Assembly (NCBI RefSeq): GCF_037975245.1
Contig: NC_092577.1
Location: forward strand, 1,238,001-1,302,000
Direction of reading: 5' to 3'
Source: Apostichopus japonicus
Lineage: Eukaryota; Echinodermata; Holothuroidea; Aspidochirotida; Stichopodidae
DNA length: 64,000 nucleotides
Below, piece after piece: positions 27,801-42,800 of this stretch. The translations under genes and the position numbers were made by a program. The notes under the pieces were generated by a model that worked only from the letters and a program-made list of their open reading frames with translations, was not told the DNA's origin and did not search any database. Every line of letters starts with the position of its first letter. Position 1 is the stretch's first letter.

Positions 27801-30800
27801 CAATACGTTATCGACAGTTATGACGTGCGGTGAAAATGGCGCATGGATAGGACAATTCCCATTTTGTGCCGGTAGGTTTGCCTCTTCGAAACGATTATTA
27901 TTATTATTATTACCCTGTTACTTAAATAACGCATAATCCAGAAGTTCTATGCGCTTTGTACTTAACCCTGGTCATTGGTAACTTGTCACACCTACACACC
28001 AAAGTGTGCAATTCAAACAATCTCTCTTGGGGCACCACAGTGCACCACAGCCACGTGTCTCCTGGGGGACTTCCCATAGGGTGCAGCCACAAACCGGCGC
28101 ACACAACTATATTTACAAGTCACCTTGCAAGTCCCCATTTATACACCTGGGTGAACAGAGGCAATGGAGATAAAGTGCCTTGCCCAATGACACAACGCAA
28201 TGATCTGGCCAGGGCTCGAACCTGTAATTCTTAGATCACAAGTCCACCACCGCCTTAACCACTTGACCACAACGCCCCCGATTAAACTGTACATTGCCAT
28301 TCATTGTGAATTATGCTTGAGATCATGGGTGGGAAAGGGTGTGTGACCTGGCCCGTAGCAACGTTTCTGTTGCCCGCCTGCCATTCATTTCAAAATCCCT
28401 ATTCATGAGATCCGTTGAACCTAACAGAAAGGGATAACATGAATATGTGGCACGGTACTTTGGGGAGGTTTGAATTTAGGGTCTACTTACGATGGGATAT
28501 TTTAACAAAAAAGATGGATAACACACACATAGCACTTTCTGATCTGTCATTTCCCATAAAATGTAATAATTCCAGGTCATGTCAGAAAAGGTGTGTGTAT
28601 CCTTAGTTATTGTAGCATGGTCAGTGGGTGCAAAGTTTCACAGTGGCCCATTTATATATAAAGTTCTTTTTTTGTGTTATTGGTTTAATCTAGTCATCAC
28701 CTGTCCAGTGCTTGGAGCAACCAGCAGCAGTTCTTTCCAGTGTAGCCAAGGGTTTCTTATTGACAGTGTGTGTACCTACCAATGTAGGGAAGGATTTACA
28801 TTCTTGAATCAGCTGAATACAGTTCGAACCTGTGGGGCGGACGGCCAGTGGATTGAAAATGAACCCTCTTGCATCGGTAAGGAACCCATAATATATTAAG
28901 ATTGTTAAGATAGATATTAAGATATATATTAAAATTGTTTTATTCCTATGATTTCTATTCCAGGAGAAGTAGGTATAAATTAAAGTGGTTGCATTTCTTG
29001 AAACTATATAGATATGTAACAGTTGTCTAATAATTGTGTCCGAGAGAATGTAGTGATAATAGATATACATACTACAGAAATGAACGTTGTATGTGCAATT
29101 TTCTTTCACCTAGGCACACGATCTCTCATCTGCTGAGAACACTTTACTGTAAATGGAACTATCGTTGTAATGCTCTTCCAGTCTGACAACATCCTCCCTT
29201 CCCCCTTCCCCTTTCCATCCCTCTGACTTTCCCTGAAATCACTGTCTCTACTGATTTATTGTTCTAGAATATTCTTCAACTCTTCCACTATAAATCCCCC
29301 CCCCCCCTCAGCAATCCTTCAAACCCATCCCATTATCTCTCCTCCCCTTGCAGTAATCAGTAGCATTAAATTAATGAAATTGCTCATACTTCAGTCGTTG
29401 CAAACTGTTTTAATTTGACCCTATATCCCACCACCTTCGCCCCCTCCCTTCATCAACTTTCTTCATGCCCCCCCCCAATTGGTTGTAACCCTTATTATCA
29501 CATATGTCAAATTGGTTTTAACCTGTTTGACCCATCCTTATTTCCTTACTCTCTTCATTAACGGTGTCATCATTACTAATTCTTTTACACCGTCTATTCA
29601 CAGCCGTGGTGTGCGACACCCTCCCAGATTTAATCAACAGTGTCATCATTACTAGTTCTTTTACACCATCTATTCACAGCTGTGGTGTGCGACACCCTTT
29701 CAGATTTAATCAACGGTGTCATGATTACTAATTCTTTCACACCGTCTAATCACAGCCATGGTGTGCGACACCCAGATTTAATCAACGTTGTCGTCATTAC
29801 TAATTCTTTTACACCGTCTATTCACAGCCGTGGTGTGCGACACCCTCCCAGATTTAATCAACGGTGTCATGATTACTAATTCTTTTACATCATCTATTCA
29901 CAGCTGTGGTGTGCGACACCCTTTCAGATTTAATCAATGGTGTTATGATTACTAATTCTTTCACACCGTCTATTCACAGCTGTGGTGTGCGACACCCTTC
30001 CAGATTTAATCAACGGTGTGATCATTACTAATTCTTTTACACCGTCTATTCACAGCTGTGGTGTGCGACACCCTCCCAGATATAATCAACGGTGTCATCA
30101 TTACTAATTCTTTTACACCGTCTATTCACAGCTGTGGTGTGCGACACCCTCCCAGATTTAATCAACGGTAATATTGTGTGTAGCAACATGAATAACTACA
30201 ACAGCATCTGCTCCTTGTCCTGCAATGCTGGCTTTGATTTGACCGGATCCTCATCTCGACAGTGTCTTCCTTCTGGACTGTGGAGTGGAACGCAGCCTAC
30301 CTGTGGACCTGCAGCTCCTTCAGGTACTAAATCTCTTGATTTATTTATAACTTTATGATGAAAAGTAAGTTTGCCTGACGTTTCGATCCTAGCAGGATCT
30401 TCTTCAAAGGCTAAATGACAAGTAACAGTAACAGATGGGACAAAAACACGCACAGAATACAGACAGGTTAATGAGCATGGTGAACACAAAGAGATAGATG
30501 TAAGGGGATTAGTAGACAAGGGATGGAGAGAAGAAAGAAAGAAACCAACAGGCGAAGGAGAGAGGTAGGAGATAAACAGTGGAGAGACAAAGAGAGGATT
30601 AAGGGAAGGGGTACCTAGGGAATAAATTGGAGAAGGACAAAGACAGAAAAGTGTTTGCTAACAGTTTTATTTTATTTTGATTATAACTTTATGTTATTGG
30701 ATTTAGTGTCTCATTCATGAAAGGGTGTCAAAGTGATGGGAAGGGACGCCTGGGGGTCGGAGCTTCTGGTAGGGAGAGACCATCAACGGAAGAGGGAATA

Positions 30801-33800
30801 CAGATGCATAGCAAAGAGGAGAAACGGTGTTCTCCCGTTTGATGCTCTAAATCTATTAAATGTTTTGGAGACCAAGACAAGAATCTCTCAGAAATAAAGA
30901 AATACAAATTTAGGGAAAAATTCCCCATACAATCTGTCAGTAAAAATTTACTTGGGAACAAGATATTACCAAGCACATCCCCCATTCTAGTAATAAACTA
31001 ACATTCACTGACTATTATCAGTAACAATAGTCATTGCTCACGGAGAGAATTGTTGTTGCTACCCTGCAAATTAAGTAGAAATACAAATGATTTAAAGTGA
31101 TCGTCATGACTCAGAAATCACAGGAGTTTTCCCTTTGCTTGTCAAAGTAATCAAGCCTCCTTAACTCTTGTCGAGATTGTTTACCATCATGGTCTCCTGG
31201 TTACTGAAGGTTATAATTATAACATGAGTCTTATACAACTTTATATTAGAATATTGTGCAATGTTTTCTTTGGCAAGCGAGCTGACCCAAAACAGGGCAT
31301 GTGAGCTTTAAATTACAACCAACCTCTCTATCTCTCTTTAATGTAACATCATTTATTCAAACAAGAAAGAAAAATTTATATCCATCGTTCCAGTTGCCCA
31401 GTTTATGCCATGAACAGTAAAAAGTCGCGTTTTTAAAATTCTCCTTTTGCGTTCGAAATTTGGCAATGTCATACATGACTTTCACATGGAGGAGTAGGAG
31501 GAGGTAGAGGCTTCAAGTTTGGTCTCTTTCATTGACCACCAAAGTGTAGTCAAATAATTATGAATCTATAGCAGGGCGATCCGAAGGATATCGATCACAA
31601 GAAGTTGATTACTATAACTTTGTGATAGCTAGAGAAGTCTGGCAGTGTTTGTTTGTGTAGTCCAATGATTATAAAGACACAGAGATATCTCGGTTAGATA
31701 GTAGGGCAGGCCTGATGTTTGGGCGGTGGGGGGGGGGGGAGGGGGAGGTCAGAGGACTATGGCTTCAGTAATAGCTAGAATAATACAAATTTCTGTACCA
31801 ACACAATTACACTTTTGAAGTAAAATGGAAAACTTAAAATCTAGATAAAAGTTTATTCCAACGTCTTCATTTGTTTGTTTTTTTTTCCGCAATACTCTTT
31901 CATTCAGTTTGCCCAACATTGCCGCCCATTGAGAATACAGATCTGGTCTGCACGGACGGTACTAACTTTGGCAGTGAGTGCACGTATAGCTGTATATCTG
32001 GATCAACCGCTGCCTCTGGAAGCACCCCACTACTGGTATGCGGGGAGAACGGCCAGTGGAATGGAGGCGCCTTCTTCTGTATACGTATGTTTCCGTATTT
32101 TTTTCTTTGTTACGACAACAAGTTATCTTTGCACGTCAGAGTTTAACGCTGAAATAGGATTGTCTTATTGAACACATAGCAAAAGAGCAAGTCATAGGAC
32201 GTGATTGAGCACGACTGTTGAGAGCTAGAGATTGGGTATTAAATGCCCACTTAACAAAGGTGTAAGATGTAGATGTGACAAGAAGAGAAAGAACGTGTCA
32301 AAGTAGGTTGGCCTGACATTTCGCAGAGGCTGAAGAAGATCCTGCTATGATCAAAATGTCAGGCCCTCTTACTTTTACATATTCTCTTACACAGGCTCTT
32401 TAGTGGATAAGCAGTTTGTTAACAGTTTCTCTCTTAGCACCAGGAAATGTTACGGGATCTATGGGATTCTTTTTCTTTTCTCTTGAAAATTTGCCCTTAC
32501 TAGCTTTTCTGTTAATGTTTGCTCTGATTTAAATACCCAAAAGGCTATCATGATGTTGTTCTTGTCATCTACAATGGTTACAGTAAACTACATTTTTATT
32601 TTGCTGTCCTTGTTTTTTGCGCTACTAAGTTTTACAACATAAATGACACCAAATAAACCAAACACAATTGTTAAAGTAGTTATGGTCAAAAGGCTCAGTG
32701 ACATGCCACAAAAATCTGCAATAACATTTAATACCCATTTCTTTGATTGGATTTCATCAGGTTTGATTTTGTTTTTTTTTAATTTTGTTGTTAGTTTCAT
32801 CTTTATAATATCACCGTTCCTTTATATCTTTCCGCACTCCAGCAATAAGATGTCCGACACTCGTTAGCATCCAACAAGGCAGCCTCTTCTGTACGAATTC
32901 CAACTTCTACCTCAGTCAATGCACATACACTTGTAATGCTGGTCTAGGCATTCCGATTGGACAAGACTCAACAAGAATATGTCAGATGGATGGCACATGG
33001 TCAGGTGCAGCTCCTCAATGTCGTGGTGAGTGTCAAAGGTCATAAAATATTGCGGGCTCTGCTAAAAACTTTCAGACTGTTTCATTGGCTGAGAGTTGTT
33101 GAAAGTACTTTCCTGCAGATTTGGGCTGTTTGTACTATTCAACAACATTAAGGAACCTTCAGTGACAGAATGTGACAGCAGTCTTTATGTTATTCACCAA
33201 CATTAAGGAACCTTCAATGACAGCATGTGACAGCAGTCTTTATATTATTCAACAACATTAAGGAACCTTCAGTGACAGTGCGTAACAGCAGTGTTTATGT
33301 TATTCAACTACATAAAAGAACCTTCAGTGACAGAATGTGACAGCAGTCTTTATATTATTCAACAACATTAAGGAACCTTCAGTGACAGCACGTGACAGCA
33401 GTGTTTATGGTATTCAACAACTTTAAGGAACTTTCAGTGGCAGCAGTGTTTATGGTATTCAACACAATTAAGGAACTTTCAGTGACAGCATGTGACAGCA
33501 GTGCTATGTAATTCAACAACATTGAAGAACCTTCTGTGACAGCACCAAATGTTCCAGGCTTAAAATGTTGGAACTAACTTGCTGTAAAGATTATTAAGCT
33601 TGAGCAGTGACCATTTTTTAATTTCTAGCATATTGTAGCGCCCCAAACGGGGTTATAACTTGCCGAGCGCCCGTGGGTTCGATAGGGCCGCTGTCGGCCA
33701 CCCTATGTCAGGATGAATGTGGGGCAACTACAAGTTGAGACACACTGAACCAATAAACACACGAACAAATAAATTGCTTTTTAAGCTTCTAATACATTTA

Positions 33801-36800
33801 ATACAAAAACCTTTGCCTTCTCCACTTGGGGAGGTGTCTATAAAAACCAAATTAAATAATACAGGAGGTCAACGCAGTGACCTCCAAAAATAAGGTTGCA
33901 AGGTGGTAAATTAGGACCAATATTTAATTAATTACGTACAAATCCACATAAATTCCAGCTTATAATTTACATAAAGGATAACTATACGTACCTGCGGAGT
34001 CCGTAGCCAAACGTATAATTACGAGTCCTAATCTACAATACGTAGGCGTTGCCTCGGGGAAAATTCAACCCGAATTAAGGTCACCCCCGCGCCACAAATA
34101 TAAGAATTACCCCGCAGGGTGCGGCGATAATATCGACCGTGTTCCCAACCTTTTAGTAAATTTAGATGTAATAATTTAAAGGGATTCTGACAAACGGGGA
34201 AATACGCCTACAATATTATAAGAAATAGGACTCGGACTTGCCTAAACTATAAAAGAACATTTAACTTACTTAACGAACTGACCAACGGACCTCACTAGGC
34301 AGCAGCAAACACCAAAAAATGGAACACACTCTTAGAACCCAAAATAGCAAGTGCCCTAACTTAACACAAAAACTGAATCGAAACATTGGAACTTCGCGTG
34401 GCTCGAACATTCCACATAGCTACGGAGGGACCAGACTATTGTCACGAGAGCTGGACAGCTGAAAGGGAGACGGAAACAAAAGGTATAGATTAGCATATGA
34501 AACTACAACAATTCACTTTACATACAAAAAGATATTAGATAAAACAGACCCCCAGAGAACAATAAAACAATACACACAAACAGGACAACTACTCCAGCAG
34601 TAATGCCACCTATGTATGGAGGCGTTTACGTGACGCTCCCCTGGGCGTCACAATATCTAGGCAATGTCGGTGATAATTACTGTTTATCTTGTCACTTTAC
34701 TACCCCTCACATACCTTAATTTTTGCATTCAAACCTGACTTTAAATTGAAAAACTTTACAGTGAAACGTTACTTTGTAGCAATATTTAGTGACGGGTAAA
34801 AAGAAATGGCAAGCTCTTCCTTGTGACAACATTTTAACCCAAAATATTCTCTGAAAGCTCTCTTGAAATATTCTCTTAAACCACTTAAAATTTCCAAACA
34901 TGTTGTAGTTTTTGTAGTAATGTGGACATTTCAACAGTTATTTTTGGGTCGTAATATATGATCGTTTTAAGTAACTTAAAGGCAACCCTTTTCATTATGT
35001 ATTCCAAGTAGACATTTTGATGGGGACATTCTCTGAAAACTTAAAAGTGAATTTTTTACTTTGTTCCCCAATGGTCATATTCAAATTGATATATATTAAA
35101 AAAAACTGATCAAAAACATTTCATCCATAATTGTGTTTTTTTGTGCTTAAATATTTGTCCACATATTTGGCTGTGACATGAAAGAGCCTTTGTTGGCCTT
35201 GTAACACCTTTAATAGTTTGGTGATAATTAAATAGTTTAATAGAGAATCATTTGGGCAATGTCTGATGTTTTTTTGTTACTCTACCTAGTATCATCTTGC
35301 CAGGACCTTTCTGTGCCATCCAACGGTAACATTGCCTGCTCAGATAATAACAACATCAACAGCCTGTGCATGTATTCATGCAATGATGGATTTATTCTTG
35401 CCAATGGTCAGCTGTCCAGAGTCTGCCTGCCTAGCGGTCAGTGGAGCGGTTCTGCTCCCTCCTGCAACAGTGAGTTTAACTTCATCTTTTCACCCTTTTT
35501 GCTTTCAAAACTGAATAATATAATAAGACTTTCCAAAATCATGTAAAACTCAGGCATGAGCTTTTTCCGCGAATTCGGAATATCCGTGATTTCTTTTCTA
35601 CCTCCGAGATTTACACGTCTTAATTTCCGTGAATTTCTAACAACAGCGTTTTATCATTTGATCCGTCGTTCGCATGTTTTTCATTACCTATGGATATCCA
35701 ACCTGCAGGGGGACAAAAACTATTATCCTAACACACTGTAGCATACGCAAACTGGAGCCTATAACGCAATTTTTGCAAAGTTCGTGATTTTTATTTACCC
35801 GAGGCTCATCCCTACAAACTCCCAGATGAACTCATTTTGATATTGACAATGTCCATGCTACAAATTCTGATGTGTACATCCCAACCCAAAATATAGGGAT
35901 TGTGAAAGATTGCTGTCACTTTTCACCTTAGCGGGAAATGTACCACGCACAGCCTTCCCACAATTCCATGCTTGGTTAATGCCAAGGTAATTAGCATAAA
36001 TATATGTTAGGTTAAACATGAAACCACTCTGTCCAGCTAGTATTTTACACAAAATTCTATTGGTCAGTGAGTAACATTATTTTATCCAGAACCAAGGACA
36101 CTGTGTTGTTTTAATATAATCAGTGGCCTCTAACTCACATATTACCCCAGTCAGGGAAGTTACTTTTACTTTTACACATTATTTATTCCAGTGTAAGGTT
36201 TGCAGGAAATTGATAAAAAGGCCAAAAAATTATAACAATAAAGAACATGAGCAATACAGGTTAAGACAAATAAAAGTTTAAGAGATGAAATAACCAACCA
36301 TAAAATTTGTAACAAAAGTTATCGAAAAGCTACAATAAAGGATCTAAGAAGCCATTCTGCACAAAAAAGGGCTGCTCTGTAAATAAAATAGTTCTTAAAG
36401 AGTAATATTCTAAAACGTGGAATGATATTTGGATTACTTAAATTATGATCTGTTTATTGCTTAGAGAATTAAGATCGAAGTGTAGAGAATAGTGCTGATA
36501 GTTGACTCTTTCTTTTGTAGTCGATTAATTACATAGCTCTTCTCCTGATTACTGTGATTACTCGGTTACAGTTATGACGTCATCACTGTCAATTTTACAT
36601 TGCAGAAATGCAGTCAAAACAAATCTTTTTCATGGTGCATTGTTCTTACTTGTTCGTTTGTTTCTTAAGGTGTGGTGTCTAAATCATGTTAAAACATCTA
36701 CCATAAAACTATAATGTTTCTTAAAATCGTTGATAGTAAATCAAAAACTTTTGAATGAATCTATGAGGCTACTGCAACACCTAGCAATAATGAAAGCAAA

Positions 36801-39800
36801 CGTGCAAACAATGAATAGATGTTACACCTTGTAGCGGTGTGATGATTAGTATGCATGAGTTTTCTGTTGAAGGGCGTTCTTCCAAAGTGTAATCGCGACT
36901 ACTGACGACCAATGGTTTCCGTGCCGACTGTCAGCACTAGTAGAGAATGTCCCTTAGTACACTTTGAAAAATGTTGGGCAATTTTTCTTACAAATTCATT
37001 CCGGTCAGATTCATAGACCTTATACACAAGATTCTCATAAATTGAATAAAATTTAAGAAAACTTCTATTCTCTTCATATCTTTAACTTGTACAATATGAT
37101 ACCAAACTGCAACAGCATACACTAGGGGGGGGGGTGGGTGGGCAGTACAGACGAAGAAACCACTCTTTCTGTTGTATCACTGGAAAAATAAGGGACATTG
37201 TATGTTAATTTCGAAAAAATACCATACACTTTTGTTAATACACTCTTGCCCCGAAGACTGCTTTGCATGACAAACTAATCTGTGGAAATTTCTATTGAAT
37301 GTTCCCAAAGTGAAAATATGAAAATTAGGGTCACAATTCTGGAGAAAAGATGAAATGGTATTTGCTGTTTATTACCAGAGAAGCATATTTGTTCTTGCCT
37401 TACAGTTGCTGTACAGAAATCAAAGCAGTTGTTATTTGGTTTAAAAGACATTAATAATAGAAAAAAATTATTCTTAAGCTTTGTTTATGTTAAATTTTAC
37501 CTGAGGATTTACGATCAGCCTTTCTCATTATCTCAAATCTGCGGAGATATGAAGATGATGATTATAAGAAAGGCCATCATGTATTTTCTTTCTTTCTTTT
37601 TATCTTCTGTATATCAATTTATATTTAGGTTAAGTTTGATGAAGACAATTAATTCAGGGATTATTGAGATGATTATTAAATGTTTGAGACAAGAACTAAA
37701 CTTTTAAGTTACATTGCTCTGCTGATTTTGACCAACAGGCGTGAGCTGTGACCCCTTGCCTGAGATAACAAATGGTCAATTGTCATGTCCAGCTGTCCCC
37801 AGCTTTCAACAAACTTGCACCTACAGCTGTGATGCCGGCTACCAACTGAACACTGGTTCGGATATCTTCATGTTAACCTGTCTCGGCTCTTTGCAGTGGG
37901 ATAACTTCATTCCCTCTTGTTTGAGTAAGTACAGAAAAAATATATAAAAATATCTTATTTCACTAAATTATAAACTAGCTTTGATTGTTCAGTATGTTTG
38001 GAAATCTTAATTAAGAGGGAACTTGTGTTTATGATCATATTGATATTTGAAGTTGTTGATACTTTGTATTAAACTGAATTTGACGCAACTAGACCCATTT
38101 CATGACTTATCCTTGAATATTTGTCAATTGTAACCTGTCCAGTTCTCCTGGACACCCTACATCGGTCTGTCCTCTTCTCATTCTCACCATAAACTATTTT
38201 CTATTCCCTCTGGTGTTAACCTGTCCAGTTCTCCTGGACACCCTACATGGGTCTGTCCTCTTCATATTCTCACCATAAACTATTTACTATTTCCTCTGGT
38301 TTTAACCTGTCCAGTTCTCCTGGACACCCTACATGGGTCTGTCCTCTTCTCATTCTCACCATAAACTATTTACTATTTCCTCTGGTGTTAACCTGTCCAG
38401 TTCTCCTGGACACCCTACATGGGTCTGTCCTCTTCTCATTCTCACCATAAACTATTTACTATTTCCTCTGGTGTTAACCTGTCCAGTTCTCCTGGACACC
38501 CTACATGGGTCTGTCCTCTTCTCATGCACTTTTCCCTTTGGTTGTAACTTCTATTTCTCCTCTACACCTTTAATGGGAATGTTTTATCCACATGCACCCA
38601 TATCAAGAACTATTTCTTTATTTCTTGTAGTTGTCACATGTCCAGTTTTACCAGATATTCGCTTTGGGACAGTAAGCTGTACCTCTGGTAACAGATATCT
38701 GAGTAGCTGTTCGTATACCTGCCAAGATGGATATGTTCTCATGCCTTCGGTTAATAGAGTCTGCCTCCAGACAGGGATATGGAGTGGTTCGGAGCCTATA
38801 TGTACAGGTATAGAACTTTATACAGACACACACTTCACTAGAGACAGAACTTAAAGCTAATGACACAAAATGCTAAGTTAGCAAAAACTAATCCGTTTGT
38901 GGTTCACAGCTAATCGATAAGTTTTTGAAATGTTTGTTATCTCCTCTCAGAATTGATTTTCCAGAATATAAATCTGTGATGCTTTAAACTCAACTTCTCC
39001 CCAAATCCACAAATAGATGAGTAAAATGTATTTCCAAGAACAGAAAGTATAGCTCTCTCTTAGCTTTGAAGTATCTTACATTTTAATTTACATGAGGAAA
39101 CTTTATCACAACATGTGAGGCAGAAAACAAAGATGTAGAAAAAAATGTCTCATTCTTTATATTGAAGTATTTTACAAGGCACATAAGTATTGTACAAGGC
39201 ACATAAGTATTTTACAAGGCACATAAGTATTTTACAAGGCACTTAAGTATTTTGCAAGGCACATAAGTATTTTACAAGGCACATAAGTATTTTACAAGGC
39301 ACATAAGTACTTTACAAGGCACATAAGTACTTTACAAGGCACATAAGTATTTTACAAGGCACATAAGTATTTTACAAGGCACATAAGTACTTTACAAGGC
39401 ACATAAGTATTTTACAAGGCACATAATATATGTTACAACTTTGCAGTGGTAATTCCAAATGCAGATCTTATTGAAATTAGTTGAGTCATAAAATGTATAA
39501 ACCGAGTTGTTCTAAAATAGTTTTCATACCGTTTCTTGATTTCATTCAGCAATAATCTGTGACCCGCTGCCCCAGATACAGAATGGCCGCTTGACCTGTC
39601 CAGTAACGGCCGTCTTCCAGGATACCTGTACTTACACCTGTAATTCTGGATTCAACCTGAATACCGGCTCAACCTCTCAAAGCCGAACCTGCCAGGCATC
39701 AGGACAGTGGGATGGAGTCACTCCATCTTGCTTATGTATGTATCATTTCTTTCTCTTTTGCTCTCCCTGTCTCACTCTCTTTCTCTGGTGTCTTCGATTG

Positions 39801-42800
39801 TGCTCGAATGAAAAAATGCCTCTGAGCAAAAATAAAGATATTTTTCTTTCTTGTTCCTGTATGATTTTTAGATATACCCTTTCTACTTTGAATTGCTAGA
39901 TGAAAGTTAGACTTACCATTATGGTATAAAAATTAAAAAATCTTTGCAGCATTGTCTTTTTTTTAAAATATTTTTTATAACCAGTGTTTAATAGTCACAT
40001 GACTATATGTAAATGACCAATGACTGCTGTACTCCAATGACTTATATCACCCCTCAAGTCACATGACCGATGTAAATAACAAATGTCATGTGACTCCTGT
40101 TACACTTACATCACATGACAATTAACCTGAGTGACTATAGGAATGATTTAAAATGTCTATGGACTTACAGGAATGACTAGTGACTGATTAAAGTCATATG
40201 ATTGTTACGCATCATGTACATCACATGACCAGGTTTGTTTTTTTGATAGAAATAAACATACACAAATGTTAATGAAAATGAGTGCCCTACAATGGCCAAC
40301 AAAGACACAAAATTGCTTCCAATAAAAATTCTGCAATAATTCTGATGAAACTTTGGCTATAATTCTCAAGTCTTTCTATTTGGTTCATCACTACTGCTCT
40401 TTTATCTTTCCTTACCCCCCATCCCCCCTCCCCACTGCCCTGGCCCATCCCTGCTTTGCTATCTTTCTTCCTCTTCCTGTTAGTAAAAATTGCTTCAAAG
40501 ATTTTAATATTTCCAGTACCAAGAGTCACATTTTGAATACCAGCAATGTGGGTACACGAGTGTTATGCCCGCAGCCCATTTTCATACGAAAATGTGAAAA
40601 AAAAGCAATTATTCGTAATGTTTTGTGGGGGGGGATAAAATAACCAATCCTTTTTACAGCAACATCACAAAACTAGACTTAATATTAACCTCTTCAGAGA
40701 TTGAAATTTGATAACACAAACACTTAACAAAGAGTAGCAATGCGCAATTTTTAACCCTCTTTTAAGATCATCTTCATTGCTACAAAGCGGTAGCCTGTTG
40801 CAAGTTTCAAACTTTTCCAAAGCTACAGCAAGGTTTTAATAGACTTAAAATGCTCCAACCGTTGATTATAACACTTTGGAAGGAGGGGAGTAGGTGACAA
40901 GAGGAAGGGATGGGTGATCATTCAGTGATTCTTTGCGTAGAGTGGTCTTTACCTGACAGTAAAAAACAGCAGTGACTGCTTTTATAAGATTGTTCCTAGT
41001 TTAGATGACCATTGAGTACTCCCCCAGCATTTATTTGGGTAATATACTACCTAGCTGAAGCATCGTGTAACCAAGGAAAGGAAACACAAACCCTTTCACC
41101 ATCTTTTCTTTATATATGACAGAGACCTTTGTGATCAACAACTCCCAAATAAGATAAACGAAAGCTTGCTCTGTTGTGTAGATATCTTAGCCTCAAAAAG
41201 TCATGTCAGAGAACGGCTACTCTGTAAATCTGTGATATATAAACACCATATATTAAAAGTGCTGTTATCATGAAATAAAACATGCTCAAGAGCACTGTAC
41301 AAAAGAACCAATACCTGGAATATAAAATTACTAAACTTAAGAAAACCTTAAAAGTAATAACAACAGCAAAAAAATAAATAAAAAAATGATAAAAGACAGG
41401 GTATAAAACCACAAATAAAGGACATAAAAATATAAATATACATAAAAATGGGCACAGTAATGTGAATAAAACAACGAATAAGATTAATGCACATACTCAA
41501 GCTTAAAAAGATAAGTTTTCAAATGCTTCTTAAAATTGTCAATAGATGTGATGTCATCATTGCCACTAGGATCTGCAGCATCTCACTTTGAATTCTCTGT
41601 TTTTCATTTGCTATTTTTTCAAGATAAAGTGCAGATCAGTGTTAGGGAAGTAAAACCTATGCCATCATTAGGTTTGTCATGGTTAGATGGCCAATTTTGG
41701 TTTAGATTCAGCATTTGCAAAATCCATCTCTATCACAGAAAAAAAAAAAATCCAAATTATGATAAATAAAGGAGATTGTTCAAAAAAAATTGAAGCTCAT
41801 GTGCCTCAATGATGTCTAATATGTGATTAAACTTATTTGTGTGTAAAAGTAACTTGGCCTGACGTTTCGATCCTAGCAGGATCTTCTTCAAAGGCTAAAT
41901 GACAAGTAACAGTAACAGAAGGGACAAAAACATGCACAGAATACAGACAGGTTACTGAGCATGGTGAACACAAAGAGATAGATGTAAGGGGATTAATAGA
42001 CAAGGGATGGACAGAAGAAAGAAAGAAAACAACAGGGGAAGAGGAGAGGTAGGAGATAAACAGTGGAGGGACAAAGAGAGGATTAGAGGAAAGGGGATTA
42101 GTAGACAAGGGATGGAGAGAAGAAAGAAAGAAAAAAAGTTATTTGTGAAGGAACACTGAAATTTAGATAATTCCCAAATGTAATAACATTTTCTTTTCAG
42201 TGGGTTTTGAATCTTCTTTCATCTAGTAGTAAAAAGCTAGTAGTCAAATATAAGCTTTATCTTCCTTTATACATCAGCTGTGACCTGCTCACCTTTGCTT
42301 AGTACCCCTCAAGCCACGCTTTCCTGTACCGATAGTAACCTATTTATGAGTGCATGTACCTACACTTGCAATGCGGGGTTCGATCTGGTTCCCCCCGGTA
42401 GCAGAATCTGCCAAGCAAATGGTTTGTGGACCGGAGAACAGCCCTCTTGCACTGGTAAGATTTTCTTCTTCAACTTCATACCAACTTGTCGGTAACTTCT
42501 CTACCAATAGCCTAGAAGTGAGTGGGAAAAAGCTGTTAACAAACTGCTTACCTACTGTAAAAAGCATGTGTAGGTTAATACTTATATATTAGTTTCATGG
42601 CCTTTAATACATTTTCTACAGAAGCTAACTTAGCTGGAGTTAGCCTCTGTAGAAGATAATTTGTGGTTCAATACAACAGGCCCTCTAGAATGTCTAGTCT
42701 AGAAGAACAGTAAGAAGACTGCTTTTGGCCATGATTATTTAAAAGACCTTATGTAGCCTAAAACACAAGTATTATGCAAAGAAAAATGCCTAAGCTACAT

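Noticed and set aside
39175-39426. Regular 20-bp repeats resembling a CRISPR array
   Set aside because: Direct head-to-tail minisatellite with no unique spacers, in a eukaryotic intron.
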